A DNA stretch of 64,000 nucleotides from Curvibacter cyanobacteriorum (GTDB lineage: Bacteria; Pseudomonadota; Gammaproteobacteria; Burkholderiales; Burkholderiaceae_C). The stretch covers positions 62,001-126,000 of the forward strand of contig NZ_JAQSIP010000008.1 of assembly GCF_028649475.1 (NCBI RefSeq), in the 5' to 3' direction. The notes under the pieces are model-generated. The model searched no databases and was not told the origin of the DNA. It saw nothing but the letters and a program-made list of their open reading frames with translations. Positions 42,707-52,174 of this stretch are shown piece after piece. How positions within the stretch are numbered: position 1 is the first letter of the stretch; every line of letters starts with the position of its first letter. The translations under genes and the position numbers were made by a program.

Positions 42707-43909
42707 TCAACGCACCGAGGTGGGCTGGCGGAACCAGGCCTCGACCAGCTGCACCCAGTAGGAGCCGCCCAGCGGGATCAGTTCGTCGTTGAAGTCGTAG
42801 CTCGGGTTGTGCAGCATGCACGGGCCGCCGCCATGGCCCATTTCGCGGTGCGTGCCATCGCCGTTGGCAATGAACAGGTACGCGCCCGGCTTGGCTTGCA
42901 GCATGTAGGAGAAGTCTTCGGCGCCCATGGTGGGCTCCTGGGCCAGCGCGCGCTCGGCGCCGACCACTTGCACCATGACCTGACGTGCCAGTTCGGCCTC
43001 GGCGGGGTGGTTGATGGTGGGCGGGTAATTGCGCACGAACTCGAAGTCGCACTCGGCATTGAAGGCCGCGCAGAGGTTGCGGGCGATGTCTTCCATGCGG
43101 GTTTCGATCAGGTCCAGTAGCTCGAGCGTGAAGGTGCGCACCGTGCCCTGCAGCTCGACGCTGTCGGGGATCACGTTGGTGGCTTCACCGGCGTGGATCA
43201 TGGTGACCGAGATCACGCCCGCCTCGACCGGCTTCTTGTTGCGCGTGATGATGGTCTGGAAGGCCTGCACCATCTGGCAGGCCACCAGCACCGGGTCGAT
43301 GCCGGTGTGCGGCAGGGCCGCGTGGCCGCCCTTGCCGCGCACGGTGATCTTGAACTCGTTGCTCGAGGCCATCACCGGGCCGGGGCTCACCGCCATGGTG
43401 CCCACCGGCATGCCCGGCCAGTTGTGCATGCCATAGACCACGTCCATGGGGAACTGCTCGAACAGGCCGTCGGCGATCATCTCGCGCGCGCCGCCACCGC
43501 CCTCTTCGGCCGGCTGGAAGATCACGTACACGGTGCCGTCAAAGTGGCGGTGCTGCGCCAGGTGCTGGGCCGCGGCCAGCAGCATGGCCACATGGCCGTC
43601 GTGGCCGCAGGCGTGCATCTTGCCGGGGTGGCGGCTGGCGTGCTCGAAGGTGTTGAACTCTTGCATCGGCAGGGCGTCCATGTCGGCGCGCAGGCCGATG
43701 GCACGCGGGCTGTCGCCGCCCTTGATGATGCCGACCACGCCCGTGGTGCCCAGGCCCCGGTGCACCGGGATGCCCCACTCGGTGAGCTTTTGCGCCACCA
43801 GGTCGGCGGTGCGTTGCTCCTCAAAACAGAGTTCGGGGTGGGCGTGGATGTCGCGGCGAACCGCAGCGATGCTCGCCGCCTGGGCCAGGATCGAGTCGAT
43901 GACTTGCAT
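42707..43909 (-). CDS. M20-family amidohydrolase (hippurate hydrolase type)
   Basis: The 400-residue enzyme has RRDIHAHPELCFEEQRTADL, IGLRADMDALPMQEFN, the metal-site MHACGHDGHVAMLLAAAQ, and YVIFQPAEEGGGGAREMIAD with the catalytic Glu. MVYGMHNWPGMPVGTMAVSP follows, then the GMGAEDFSYM-like MGAEDFSYMLQAKPGAYLF. This is the HipO / IAA-amino-acid hydrolase group of M20 peptidases. It probably hydrolyses an N-acyl amino acid or dipeptide. It is followed two bases later by the broken DUF2817 peptidase gene. Confidence 0.9.
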   Translation of the reverse strand: MQVIDSILAQAASIAAVRRDIHAHPELCFEEQRTADLVAQKLTEWGIPVHRGLGTTGVVGIIKGGDSPRAIGLRADMDALPMQEFNTFEHASRHPGKMHACGHDGHVAMLLAAAQHLAQHRHFDGTVYVIFQPAEEGGGGAREMIADGLFEQFPMDVVYGMHNWPGMPVGTMAVSPGPVMASSNEFKITVRGKGGHAALPHTGIDPVLVACQMVQAFQTIITRNKKPVEAGVISVTMIHAGEATNVIPDSVELQGTVRTFTLELLDLIETRMEDIARNLCAAFNAECDFEFVRNYPPTINHPAEAELARQVMVQVVGAERALAQEPTMGAEDFSYMLQAKPGAYLFIANGDGTHREMGHGGGPCMLHNPSYDFNDELIPLGGSYWVQLVEAWFRQPTSVR

Positions 43910-43984
43910 GGTGATGTAGTAAACGCTGAATGTTTCAGTCTAGCAATCCTGCAAGTTCTGCGCCATCAGGGCAAATCCTCCACA

Positions 43985-45160
43985 ATGACAACGATGATTT
44001 CCAACCACGCCCTTGAACTCGCGCAGACGCTGGTCCGGATGGACACGGTCAGCCGCAACTCCAACCTCACGCTGATCCACTTTGTGCGCGACGAACTCGC
44101 GCGCCTGGGGGTCTCAAGCCGCCTCACCTACAACGCCGACAAGACCAAGGCCAACCTGTTTGCCACCCTCGGCGAGGGCAAACCGGCCGGCGTGATCCTG
44201 TCGGGCCACACCGACACCGTGCCCTGGGACGGCCAGGCCTGGAGCCTGGACCCGCTGTCCGGCGCGGTGCAGGACGGCCGCCTGTACGGGCGCGGCTCGG
44301 CCGACATGAAGGCCTTCATCGGCCTGGCGCTGGCGCAGGCCGAGGCCTACCTCAACAGCCCGGCCCCGTTTGCCGTGCACCTGGCCCTGAGCTACGACGA
44401 AGAAGTGGGTTGCCTGGGCGTCAAGGAACTGATCGCCGACCTGCGCGACGCCGGCATCCGCCCACTGGCCTGCATCGTGGGCGAACCCACGCTGATGGTG
44501 CCGGCCATCGCCCACAAGGGCGTGTACCGCTACAAGTGCTGCGTGCGCGGCAAGGAGGCCCATTCCTCGCTGACCCCGCGCTCGGTCAACGCCATCGAAA
44601 TGGCGGCCCGCCTGGTCGGCAAACTGCGCGACATGGCCGAGGGCTTTGAACAGCACGAAGCGCGTTACGACGGCTTTGATGTGCCCTACTCCACCGCCAG
44701 CGTGGGCCAGTTCCACGGCGGCATCGCCGACAACGTGGTGCCGCGCGACGCCGAGTTCCGCTACGAGTTCCGCAACCTGCCCACCGCCGACGCGGCCCAG
44801 ATGCAGGCCGAGGTGCTGGCCCATGCGCGCGCGCTCGAGCCGCGCATGCAGCAGGTGGCGCCCGAGGCGGGCTTTCGCTTTGAGCCGATCTGCGAGGTGC
44901 CGGCGTTTCTCGGTTCGGCCGACGACGCCGTCACCCGCCTGGCCCAGCGCCTGGCCGGCGCCCAAGGCACCACGCTGGTGGCGTTCGGCACCGAAGCGGG
45001 GATCTTCAAGCAGGCCGGCATCCCCACCGTGGTGTGCGGGCCGGGCAGCATCGAGCAGGCCCACCAACCCGACGAGTACGTGAGCCTGGAGCAACTCGGC
45101 CGCTGCGAAACCTTCCTGCAAGGCCTGGCCGGGGTGCGCTCGGTGAGCGAACTGGTCTGA
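43985..45160 (+). CDS. argE: Acetylornithine deacetylase (ArgE family)
   Basis: The 391-residue M20 metallopeptidase has ILSGHTDTVPWDGQAWSLDP, LYGRGSADMKAFIGLALAQA, the catalytic LALSYDEEVGCLGVKELIAD and CIVGEPTLMVPAIAHKGVYR with GKEAHSSLTPRSVNAIEMA. It ends with VAFGTEAGIFKQAGIPTVVC, GPGSIEQAHQPDEYV. This matches ArgE, which hydrolyses N-acetylornithine in arginine synthesis. Starts at 43985 and 43994 are both possible; neither has a strong ribosome-binding site. No other arg gene is nearby. Confidence 0.87.
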   Translation: MTTMISNHALELAQTLVRMDTVSRNSNLTLIHFVRDELARLGVSSRLTYNADKTKANLFATLGEGKPAGVILSGHTDTVPWDGQAWSLDPLSGAVQDGRLYGRGSADMKAFIGLALAQAEAYLNSPAPFAVHLALSYDEEVGCLGVKELIADLRDAGIRPLACIVGEPTLMVPAIAHKGVYRYKCCVRGKEAHSSLTPRSVNAIEMAARLVGKLRDMAEGFEQHEARYDGFDVPYSTASVGQFHGGIADNVVPRDAEFRYEFRNLPTADAAQMQAEVLAHARALEPRMQQVAPEAGFRFEPICEVPAFLGSADDAVTRLAQRLAGAQGTTLVAFGTEAGIFKQAGIPTVVCGPGSIEQAHQPDEYVSLEQLGRCETFLQGLAGVRSVSELV

Positions 45161-45208
45161 CGCCCCACCGGGCCCGGCGTCCGCAGCGCCCGGCCCCACC
45201 CTGCGGGC

Positions 45209-46366
45209 TCAGGTTTGGACCGAGCCGTCACTCAACAAGGTTGACAGCTCGACAAAGCGCGACGCCTGGTGGTTCTGGCGGCTGAGCGAGATCGGAAAGC
45301 CCACCACCTGGCGCTGCCCCAGCGACTCCAGGCCTTCCACCAGCCCCTCGCGGCTCAGCGGGCCTTGCCGGGCGGCGGCCTTCAGGCCTTCCACCAGCAC
45401 GGCGGCCGCGAGGTACCCCTCCAGGCTGGAGTGGTTGAGCTGCACCCGGTTGCCGCCCTGCAGCACGGCCTGGCGAAACCCCTGCGACAAGGCATGGGTG
45501 GCACTGTGCGGCGACGGCACCACCTGCGAAATCACCACCCCGGCGCCCTCCGGCCCCAGCGCGCGCGCCAGGGGCTGGGTGCCGACAAACGACACGTTGT
45601 GAAAAGTCCCGGTGTAGCCCGCCTTGCGCGATGCCCGCACAAAGGCGGCGCTGGCCTGGTAGGTGCAGGCCAACACCATGGCGTCGGGCTGGGCCACCAC
45701 CAGGGTGCGCACGGCAGTGGCCACATCGAGCGAGTTGCGCTCCACCGTCGCCTGCGCCACCGAGCGCAACGCCGCCCCCTGCAGCGCCCGCGTCAGCGCC
45801 AGCAGCCCGGATTGGCCAAAGGCATCGTTTTGCAGCAGCACGCCCACGCGCCGGTGGCCGCGCCGCACGAGGTCGCTGACGATCAACTCGGCCTCGGCGT
45901 CATAGGAAGCCCGCACGTGGAACACCTGGCGGTTGAAAGGCTCGCGCAGCGCCCCCGCGCCACTGAGGGGCGCCACAAAGGGCAGGCGCGCCTGGGTGGC
46001 CAAGGGCAAGGCGGCCAGGCTGGTCGGGGTGCCGACGTAGCCGAACAGCGCAAACACCTCGTCCTGGATCAGGCGACGTGTGTTGTCTGCGCAACGGTCG
46101 GCCTCGTAACCGTCGTCCAGGATGCGCAGGGTCAGGGGCCGGCGCGCCACACCTCCGCGCGCGTTGACGCGCTCCAGCAGCAGTTGAGCGCCCTGCACGT
46201 ACTGCAGGCCCAACTGCGCGGCCGGCCCGGTCAACGCCACCGACTGGCCCAGCACCAGCGCCCGGTCCGCCTCGGCGCGGACCAGCCCGGGCGCGGCCAG
46301 CAGCGCCGCCGTGCCCCAGGCAAAGCGGCGCCGGCTCGGGGCCTTGAACGCGGCGGACGGATCCAT
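45209..46366 (-). CDS. ABC-type branched-chain amino-acid-like substrate-binding protein
   Basis: The 385-residue periplasmic protein has a twin-arginine-type leader (SRRRFAWGTAALLAAPGLVR) and the Peripla_BP_6 (LivK-like) fold. It shows VLGQSVALTGPAAQLGLQYV, LTLRILDDGYEADRCADNTR, DEVFALFGYVGTPTSLAALP and LVRRGHRRVGVLLQNDAFGQ. The membrane and ATPase subunits are absent, so it is an orphan receptor. It is divergent from the molybdopterin oxidoreductase gene. Confidence 0.87.
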   Translation of the reverse strand: MDPSAAFKAPSRRRFAWGTAALLAAPGLVRAEADRALVLGQSVALTGPAAQLGLQYVQGAQLLLERVNARGGVARRPLTLRILDDGYEADRCADNTRRLIQDEVFALFGYVGTPTSLAALPLATQARLPFVAPLSGAGALREPFNRQVFHVRASYDAEAELIVSDLVRRGHRRVGVLLQNDAFGQSGLLALTRALQGAALRSVAQATVERNSLDVATAVRTLVVAQPDAMVLACTYQASAAFVRASRKAGYTGTFHNVSFVGTQPLARALGPEGAGVVISQVVPSPHSATHALSQGFRQAVLQGGNRVQLNHSSLEGYLAAAVLVEGLKAAARQGPLSREGLVEGLESLGQRQVVGFPISLSRQNHQASRFVELSTLLSDGSVQT

Positions 46367-46455
46367 GACAAACTCCAGACAACGACAGACGCCAAGCTAA
46401 CCGCTGCGCGACTGAATGACAATTCGGCGAAACACAAAGACTGCTTTAGATCACG

Positions 46456-48501
46456 ATGAACAGCCCCGACGAGACCCAGGTGCGCGGCGCCTGCCCCCAC
46501 GACTGCCCCGACACCTGCGCCCTGGTGACCACCGTGCGCGACGGTGTGGCCACCCGGGTGCAAGGCAACCCGGACCACCCGCTGACCGGCGGGGTGCTGT
46601 GCGCCAAAGTATCGCGCTACACCGAGCGCACCTACCACCCAGACCGCCTGTTGTACCCGCAAAAGCGTGTCGGTCCGAAGGGCGCCGGCCAGTTTCAACG
46701 GGTCAGCTGGGATGAGGCGCTGACCGACATCGCGGCCCGGCTTCAGGCCATCGCGGCACGCGATCCCGAGGCCGTACTGCCCTACAGCTACGCGGGCACC
46801 ATGGGCCTGGTGCAGGGCGATGGCATGGCCGCGCGCTTTTTCAACCGCCTGGGGGCCAGCCGGCTGGACCAGACCATCTGCGCCTCGGCCGGCACGGCGG
46901 GGCTGATGAACACCCTGGGCGGCAAAGTGGGCATGAAGGTGCAGTTCTTCGCCGAAGCCAAGCTGATCCTGATCTGGGGCAGCAACTCGATTGGCAGCAA
47001 CCTGCATTTCTGGCGCATTGCCCAAGAGGCCAAACGCCAGGGCGCGCGCCTGGTCTGCATCGACCCGCGGCGCACCGAAACCGCCGACAAATGCCATGAG
47101 CACATCGCGCTGCGGCCCGGCACCGACGCGGCGCTGGCGTTGGCCCTGATGCACGAGCTGATCCAGCACGACTGGCTGGACCACGACTACATCGCCCAGC
47201 ACACCCTGGGCTGGGCCGAACTGCGCGAGCGCGCCCTGCAATGGCCGCCCGAGCGCGCGGCCGAGGTCTGCGGCGTGCCGGTCGAGCAGATCCAGCGCCT
47301 AGCCCGCGACTACGGCACCACCCAGCCGGCCGCCATCCGCCTCAATTACGGCATGCAGCGCGTGCACGGCGGCGGCAATGCGGTGCGCGCCGTGGCCTGC
47401 CTGCCGGCCCTGGTGGGCGCCTGGCGCCACCGGGGTGGCGGCTTGCTGCTGTCCAGCTCGGGCCAGTTCCCGGTGCAGCGCCAGGTCTTGCAGCGGCCCG
47501 ACCTGCTGGGCGAGCGCCGCCCGCGCCTGATCAACATGTCCACCATCGGTGACGACCTGCTGCGCCCGGCCTCGCCCGACTTCGGTCCGGCCATCGAGGC
47601 CCTGGTGGTCTACAACAGCAACCCGGTCGCGGTGGCGCCCGAATCGGCCAAGGTGGTGGCGGGCTTCCAGCGCGAGGACCTGTTCACCGTGGTGCTGGAG
47701 CACTTCCAGACCGACACCGCCGACCACGCCGACTACCTGCTGCCCGCCACCACCCAGCTCGAACACTGGGACGTGCACCTGGCCTACGGCCACACCGACG
47801 TGCTGCTCAACCGCCCCGCCATCGCCCCGGTCGGCGAGGCCCTGCCCAACAGCGAGATCTTCCGCCGCCTGGCACAGAAGATGGGCTTCGACGACGCCTG
47901 CTTGGCCGAAGACGACCAGACCCTGTGCCGCCAGGCCTTTGGCGAGCAGGTGAACTTCGACACCCTGCTGGCCCAGGGCTTTGCCAGCCTGCCGCTGCCC
48001 GACGCGCCGTTTGCACACGGCGGCTTCCCAACGCCGTCGGGGCGCTGCGAGTTCCTCAACCCGCAACTGGTGGCGCAAGGCCTGGACGGCCTGCCCCAGC
48101 ACCTGCCGAACCGCGAGCTGCCCGACCCCCACGGGCCCTGGCCGCTGGCCATGATTTCGCCGCCGGCGCGCAACTTCCTGAACTCCACCTTCGTCAACGT
48201 GAACAGCCTCAGCAAGCTCGAAACCGAGCCACTGCTGGAGATCCACCCCGACGACGCGGCGGCACGCCAGATCCGCCACGGCGACGTGGTGCGCGTGTTC
48301 AACGCCCGGGGCGAATACCACTGCAAGGCCGACGTCAGCGAACGCGCCCGCCCCGGCGTGGTGGTGGGCCTGGGCCTGTGGTGGCGCAAGATGGGGCTCA
48401 ACGGCACCAACGTGAACCAGCTCACCGGCCAGGCCCTGACCGACATGGGCCGCGGCCCCACCTTCTACGACTGCGCAGTGCAGGTCAGCGCGCTGGCCTG
48501 A
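46456..48501 (+). CDS. Molybdopterin oxidoreductase with N-terminal 4Fe-4S site
   Basis: The 681-residue enzyme has an N-terminal iron-sulfur motif with Cys13, Cys17, Cys21 and Cys49 (CPHDCPDTC ... GVLC), then molybdopterin-binding domains. It contains YAGTMGLVQGDGMAARFFNR, LILIWGSNSIGSNLHFWRIA, CIDPRRTETADKCHEHIALR, PGTDAALALALMHELI and a C-terminal molydopterin-dinucleotide domain (EIHPDDAAARQIRHGDVVRV). No twin-arginine signal is visible, so it is likely cytoplasmic. The class resembles formate dehydrogenase or anaerobic dehydrogenase-like proteins of unknown substrate. No other subunit genes are adjacent. Confidence 0.9.
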   Translation: MNSPDETQVRGACPHDCPDTCALVTTVRDGVATRVQGNPDHPLTGGVLCAKVSRYTERTYHPDRLLYPQKRVGPKGAGQFQRVSWDEALTDIAARLQAIAARDPEAVLPYSYAGTMGLVQGDGMAARFFNRLGASRLDQTICASAGTAGLMNTLGGKVGMKVQFFAEAKLILIWGSNSIGSNLHFWRIAQEAKRQGARLVCIDPRRTETADKCHEHIALRPGTDAALALALMHELIQHDWLDHDYIAQHTLGWAELRERALQWPPERAAEVCGVPVEQIQRLARDYGTTQPAAIRLNYGMQRVHGGGNAVRAVACLPALVGAWRHRGGGLLLSSSGQFPVQRQVLQRPDLLGERRPRLINMSTIGDDLLRPASPDFGPAIEALVVYNSNPVAVAPESAKVVAGFQREDLFTVVLEHFQTDTADHADYLLPATTQLEHWDVHLAYGHTDVLLNRPAIAPVGEALPNSEIFRRLAQKMGFDDACLAEDDQTLCRQAFGEQVNFDTLLAQGFASLPLPDAPFAHGGFPTPSGRCEFLNPQLVAQGLDGLPQHLPNRELPDPHGPWPLAMISPPARNFLNSTFVNVNSLSKLETEPLLEIHPDDAAARQIRHGDVVRVFNARGEYHCKADVSERARPGVVVGLGLWWRKMGLNGTNVNQLTGQALTDMGRGPTFYDCAVQVSALA

Positions 48502-48562
48502 CGCCACACCGCCGCCCGGAGGGCCCCGGGCGGCACCCACCCCTGAAAAAATTTTTGACATC

Positions 48563-48583
48563 AAATGAGATTGATTCTCATTT
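48563..48583. promoter_or_regulatory. Fur box upstream of hemP
   Basis: AAATGAGA and TCTCATTT form a perfect 8-bp inverted repeat around TTGAT. This is close to the Fur consensus of repeated GATAAT-like units. A TTGACA just left of it (48555-48560) and a CATAAT to its right (48589-48594) could be promoter elements. It lies about 100 bases before the hemP start, so iron-dependent repression of hemP is likely. Confidence 0.8.
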
Positions 48584-48683
48584 GTGTGCATAATAGGGCC
48601 CAGCCAGCCCCGTGTGGCGCCGCAGGACCCCAAGGTCCCCGCCCCGCACCGGACCACGCCAGAGTTCAACCAGAGCCACCGCC

Positions 48684-48899
48684 ATGTCCATGCACAACGC
48701 CCTGTCACTTTCGTTTCATGACGCCGTCTCGACCCCGGACCGGATCACCGCAGCGTCCCGCCCCCACGGCGCCGAGCCGCTGCGCGAGCTGCCGAGCCAG
48801 GCCCTGCTGGGCGGACAAAAGGCGGTGGAGATCGTGCACAACGGCCTGCGCTACAAGCTGCAAGCCACCCGCCTGGGCAAGTTGATCCTGACCAAATGA
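48684..48899 (+). CDS. hemP: Hemin uptake protein HemP (HmuP type)
   Basis: The 71-residue protein has the family C-terminal motif LLGGQKAVEIVHNGLRYKLQ followed by ATRLGKLILTK. HmuP/HemP is a small regulator needed for haem-receptor expression in several beta- and alphaproteobacteria. ATG at 48684 is preferred over 48612, because the family motif falls near the C-terminus and the upstream sequence is not family-like. A Fur box lies upstream, but no haem receptor or hmu transport genes are next to it here. Confidence 0.9.
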   Translation: MSMHNALSLSFHDAVSTPDRITAASRPHGAEPLRELPSQALLGGQKAVEIVHNGLRYKLQATRLGKLILTK

Positions 48900-49307
48900 G
48901 TTTCATCGTGGGGCGACTCAGGGACGTTCATCCGTCCCCCAAAGTCGTTTTGGCCAGCCATCGTCGGCACCGACACCGGTGACCACGACCAGCCAAGCCT
49001 TTTTTCCCCACCCCTACAGCGACCCAGCACCGGGGGCAGACCCGCCGCCCCCGGCCGCCTGCCGTCCCTGACCCCCCAGCCTCCCAGGCCACCCACGCCA
49101 GCGCGCGGCGGCCTGGGTTTTTGTCCCCTGCGTGACTCACGGGCCCCTCCGGACGGCCGCGCCCGCGGCTGGGGCCCAAGCGCTCCCGGCCAGACGGCGC
49201 AGTCACCTCTACACTGACGCCCGTGCGCCAGCGGCCTCGCCTGGCGTGGGCCCCGCCCAGCCTGGTCGGGAGCCGCTCATCCTTGCTCGTCCCCAGGAGA
49301 TGCCCCG
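48900..49307. other. Noncoding region
   Basis: No supported gene in these 408 bases. Reading frames on the minus strand here (48851-49359) look like shadows without a family. A T6 run near 49000 follows a G/C-rich stretch, so it might terminate hemP, but I cannot draw a clear stem. The rest is GC-rich with no obvious repeat. The promoter of the gamma-glutamyltransferase gene should be near its right end. Confidence 0.45.
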
Positions 49308-51065
49308 ATGTTGTTCGCCCCCAGCCGTCACCGCCTGTGCACGACCGCCGTGTGCACAACCGCCCTGTGGCTGACCAGCCTGTGGTGGCCCTGGCAGGGC
49401 GCCGCCCACGCGGCTTCGGCCGCCCCGGTGGCCGCCGAACAGGGCATGGTGGTCACGGCCCAGCACCTGGCGACCAAGATCGGGGTGTCGGTGCTGCAGC
49501 AAGGCGGCAACGCGGTCGACGCCGCGGTGGCCGTGGGCTACGCGCTGGCGGTGGTTTACCCGGCGGCAGGCAACCTGGGCGGCGGCGGCTTCATGACGCT
49601 GCAACTGGCCGATGGCCGCAAAACCTTCCTCGACTTCCGCGAAAAGGCCCCGCTGGCCGCCACGCCGCACATGTACCTGGACCGCCAGGGCAACGTCATC
49701 AAAGGCCTGAGCACACGCGGTCACCTCGCGGTGGGGGTGCCCGGCAGCGTGTCCGGCCTGGAAACGGCCCGCGAGAAGTACGGCACCCTGACCCGCGCCG
49801 CGCTGCTGGCCCCCGCCATCCAGCTGGCCGAAGACGGCTTCGTGCTCGACCAGGGCGACGTCGACATGCTGCACAGCGCCACCGCCGACCTGCGCCAGGA
49901 CCCGGCCAGCGCTGCCATCTTCCTGAAGCAGGGCGAGCCCTACCAAGTGGGCGACAAGCTGGTGCAAAAGGACCTGGCCCGCACGCTGCGCCAGATCAGC
50001 GAGCAAGGCGCCGCGGGCTTCTACCAGGGCCCGTTTGCCCAGGCCCTGACTCAAGCCAGCCAGGCCGGCGGCGGCCTCATCACCCAGGCCGACCTGGACC
50101 AGTACCAGACCCGCGAACGTGCGCCCATCCAGTGCCAATACCGCGGCTACCAGGTGGTGTCGGCGCCGCCGCCCAGCTCGGGCGGGGTGATCCTGTGCGA
50201 GATCCTCAACATCCTGGAGGGCTACCCGCTCAAGGAGCTGGGATTTCGCTCGGCCCAGGCGGTGCACTACCAGATCGAGGCCATGCGCCACGCTTACGTC
50301 GACCGCAACAGCTACCTCGGCGACCCCGACTTTGTCAGCAACCCGATCGAGCGCCTGACCGACAAAGGCTACGCGGCCCAGATCCGCGCCGCCATCCACC
50401 CCCACAAGGCCGGGGTGTCCAAGGACATCAAGCCGGGCGTGCCCCCGCACGAGGGCAGCAACACCACCCACTACTCGATCGCCGACCGCTGGGGCAATGT
50501 GGTGGCCGTCACCTACACACTGAACGACTGGTTCGGCGCCCGCCTCACCGTGCCGGGCACCGGCGTGCTGCTGAACAACGAGATGGACGACTTCACCGTC
50601 AAGGTCGGGGTGCCCAACATTTATGGCCTGGTGCAAGGCGAGCGCAACGCCATCGCCCCGGGCAAGCGCCCGCTGTCGTCGATGAGCCCCACCGTCGTCA
50701 CCAAGGACCAGCAGCCCGTGATGGTGCTGGGCACCCCGGGTGGCAGCCGCATCATCACCGCGGTGCTGCACACCTTGATCAATGTGATCGACTACGGCAT
50801 GAACGTGCAGGAGGCGGTGGACGCCCCGCGCTTTCACCAGCAATGGATGCCCGACGTGACCTTCGTCGAGCCCTATGCCCTGTCGCCCGACACCCGGCGC
50901 CTGCTGGAGGCCGCGGGCCACCAACTGGGCCAGCCACAGCAGGCCAACCACTTGGCCGCGGTGCTGATTGGCGCCCCCACGCTGGGGGGCAAGCCGGTGG
51001 GCAAAAACCGTTTCTACGGCGCCAACGACCCGCGCCGCAACACCGGCCTGGCACTGGGCTACTGA
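49308..51065 (+). CDS. ggt: Gamma-glutamyltransferase
   Basis: The 585-residue periplasmic enzyme hydrolyses or transfers the gamma-glutamyl group of glutathione and related peptides. It has a signal peptide (to about residue 40), GMVVTAQHLATKIGVSVLQQ, GGNAVDAAVAVGYALAVVYP and GNLGGGGFMTLQLADGRKTF. The autocatalytic processing site NTTHYSIADRWGNVVAVTYT has nucleophile Thr386, and NNEMDDF and PGGSRI (substrate-binding) follow. Length matches the family. AGGAGA precedes the ATG. Confidence 0.95.
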   Translation: MLFAPSRHRLCTTAVCTTALWLTSLWWPWQGAAHAASAAPVAAEQGMVVTAQHLATKIGVSVLQQGGNAVDAAVAVGYALAVVYPAAGNLGGGGFMTLQLADGRKTFLDFREKAPLAATPHMYLDRQGNVIKGLSTRGHLAVGVPGSVSGLETAREKYGTLTRAALLAPAIQLAEDGFVLDQGDVDMLHSATADLRQDPASAAIFLKQGEPYQVGDKLVQKDLARTLRQISEQGAAGFYQGPFAQALTQASQAGGGLITQADLDQYQTRERAPIQCQYRGYQVVSAPPPSSGGVILCEILNILEGYPLKELGFRSAQAVHYQIEAMRHAYVDRNSYLGDPDFVSNPIERLTDKGYAAQIRAAIHPHKAGVSKDIKPGVPPHEGSNTTHYSIADRWGNVVAVTYTLNDWFGARLTVPGTGVLLNNEMDDFTVKVGVPNIYGLVQGERNAIAPGKRPLSSMSPTVVTKDQQPVMVLGTPGGSRIITAVLHTLINVIDYGMNVQEAVDAPRFHQQWMPDVTFVEPYALSPDTRRLLEAAGHQLGQPQQANHLAAVLIGAPTLGGKPVGKNRFYGANDPRRNTGLALGY

Positions 51066-51303
51066 CGCCAGGCGGCCCCACCGCCGGCCGCGGGGGGGCC
51101 GCACCCGCACCCGCCCCCACACCCACGCCCGCACTCGCTTCGTCGCCGGTGCCTGCGCCAGCCCCGCCGGCCTGCCGGCCCGCCGCGCGGGACTCGCCAC
51201 ACGGGCCCGGGGTTTCAACGGCTTTGTCATCACACCCGGCGGTCAGGCTGGGCACAATGGCGCCAGCCCCCCGCCCTCCTCCTTTTTGCGCTGATGGAAC
51301 GCC

Positions 51304-52020
51304 ATGCAAGCCCTGCAAAACATCAACCTCGTGTCCCTGGCCGACTCGCTGCTGAGCCTCAGCACCGCCTTTGTGATGGGCGGGCTGATCGGGCTGGAAC
51401 GCCAGTTTCGCCAGCGCACCGCCGGCCTGCGCACCAATGTGCTGGTGGCGGTGGGCGCGGCCATCTTTGTGGACATGGCCAACCGGCTCGGTGGCAGTGA
51501 CGGCGCGGTGCGGGTGATTGCCTATGTGGTGTCGGGCATCGGCTTCTTGGGCGCCGGCGTGATCATGCGCGAAGAGGGCAGCGTGCGCGGCCTCAACACC
51601 GCCGCCACGCTGTGGGCCTCGGCCGCGGTGGGCGCCTGCGCGGGTTCGGACCTGGTGGTGGAAGCCTTCGTCGGCACCCTGTTTGTATTGGCCGCCAACA
51701 CCTTGCTGCGCCCGGTGGTGGACCGCATCAACCGCCAACCTCTGGCCACGCCCTCGGTCGAGGTCACCTGCACGGTCTACCTGATCACCCCACGCGAACA
51801 CCAGAAGCAAGCCATGTCCCTGCTGCACCAATTGCTGGAGCAGTGGCAGCACCCGCTGCGTGACCTGTCGGTGCATGCCTTCGGCGAGCACGAGGTGGAG
51901 ATCGAGGCCACGCTGTCAGCCACCTCCATCGAAGGCAGCGAACTCAACGCCCTGGTGGCCAAGCTGAAGAGCGAGGCCTTTGTGCACCAGGCCTTCTGGA
52001 GCCCCAGCACCACCGAATGA
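51304..52020 (+). CDS. MgtC/SapB-family membrane protein
   Basis: The 238-residue protein has an N-terminal membrane domain of about five segments with the MgtC/SapB signature: AFVMGGLIGLERQFRQRTAG, LRTNVLVAVGAAIFVDMANR, GIGFLGAGVIMREEGSVRGL and NTAATLWASAAVGACAGSDL. A C-terminal soluble region (about 155-238) resembles ACT-like domains. Family members are linked to magnesium-limited growth and intracellular survival, or are just putative transporters. It starts after an unremarkable 238-base spacer. Confidence 0.9.
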   Translation: MQALQNINLVSLADSLLSLSTAFVMGGLIGLERQFRQRTAGLRTNVLVAVGAAIFVDMANRLGGSDGAVRVIAYVVSGIGFLGAGVIMREEGSVRGLNTAATLWASAAVGACAGSDLVVEAFVGTLFVLAANTLLRPVVDRINRQPLATPSVEVTCTVYLITPREHQKQAMSLLHQLLEQWQHPLRDLSVHAFGEHEVEIEATLSATSIEGSELNALVAKLKSEAFVHQAFWSPSTTE

Positions 52021-52174
52021 GGCTGACCGCCCCCTCGGGCCCGGCCCGGTGCGGTGCCGTCTGGGGGCCGGGCGGGGGCCCCTGCGGGGCGCCCGCTGCA
52101 ACCCTTGCCTCAGGTCAAATGGCGGGGGGCCCGCCCGGCCTACAGTGTGCGAAAAGGGGCGGACCTCCCGCCCC

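Noticed and set aside
48928-49359. 143-residue minus-strand frame in the hemP-ggt spacer
   Set aside because: No family, no ribosome-binding site, and it runs into the start of ggt on the other strand.
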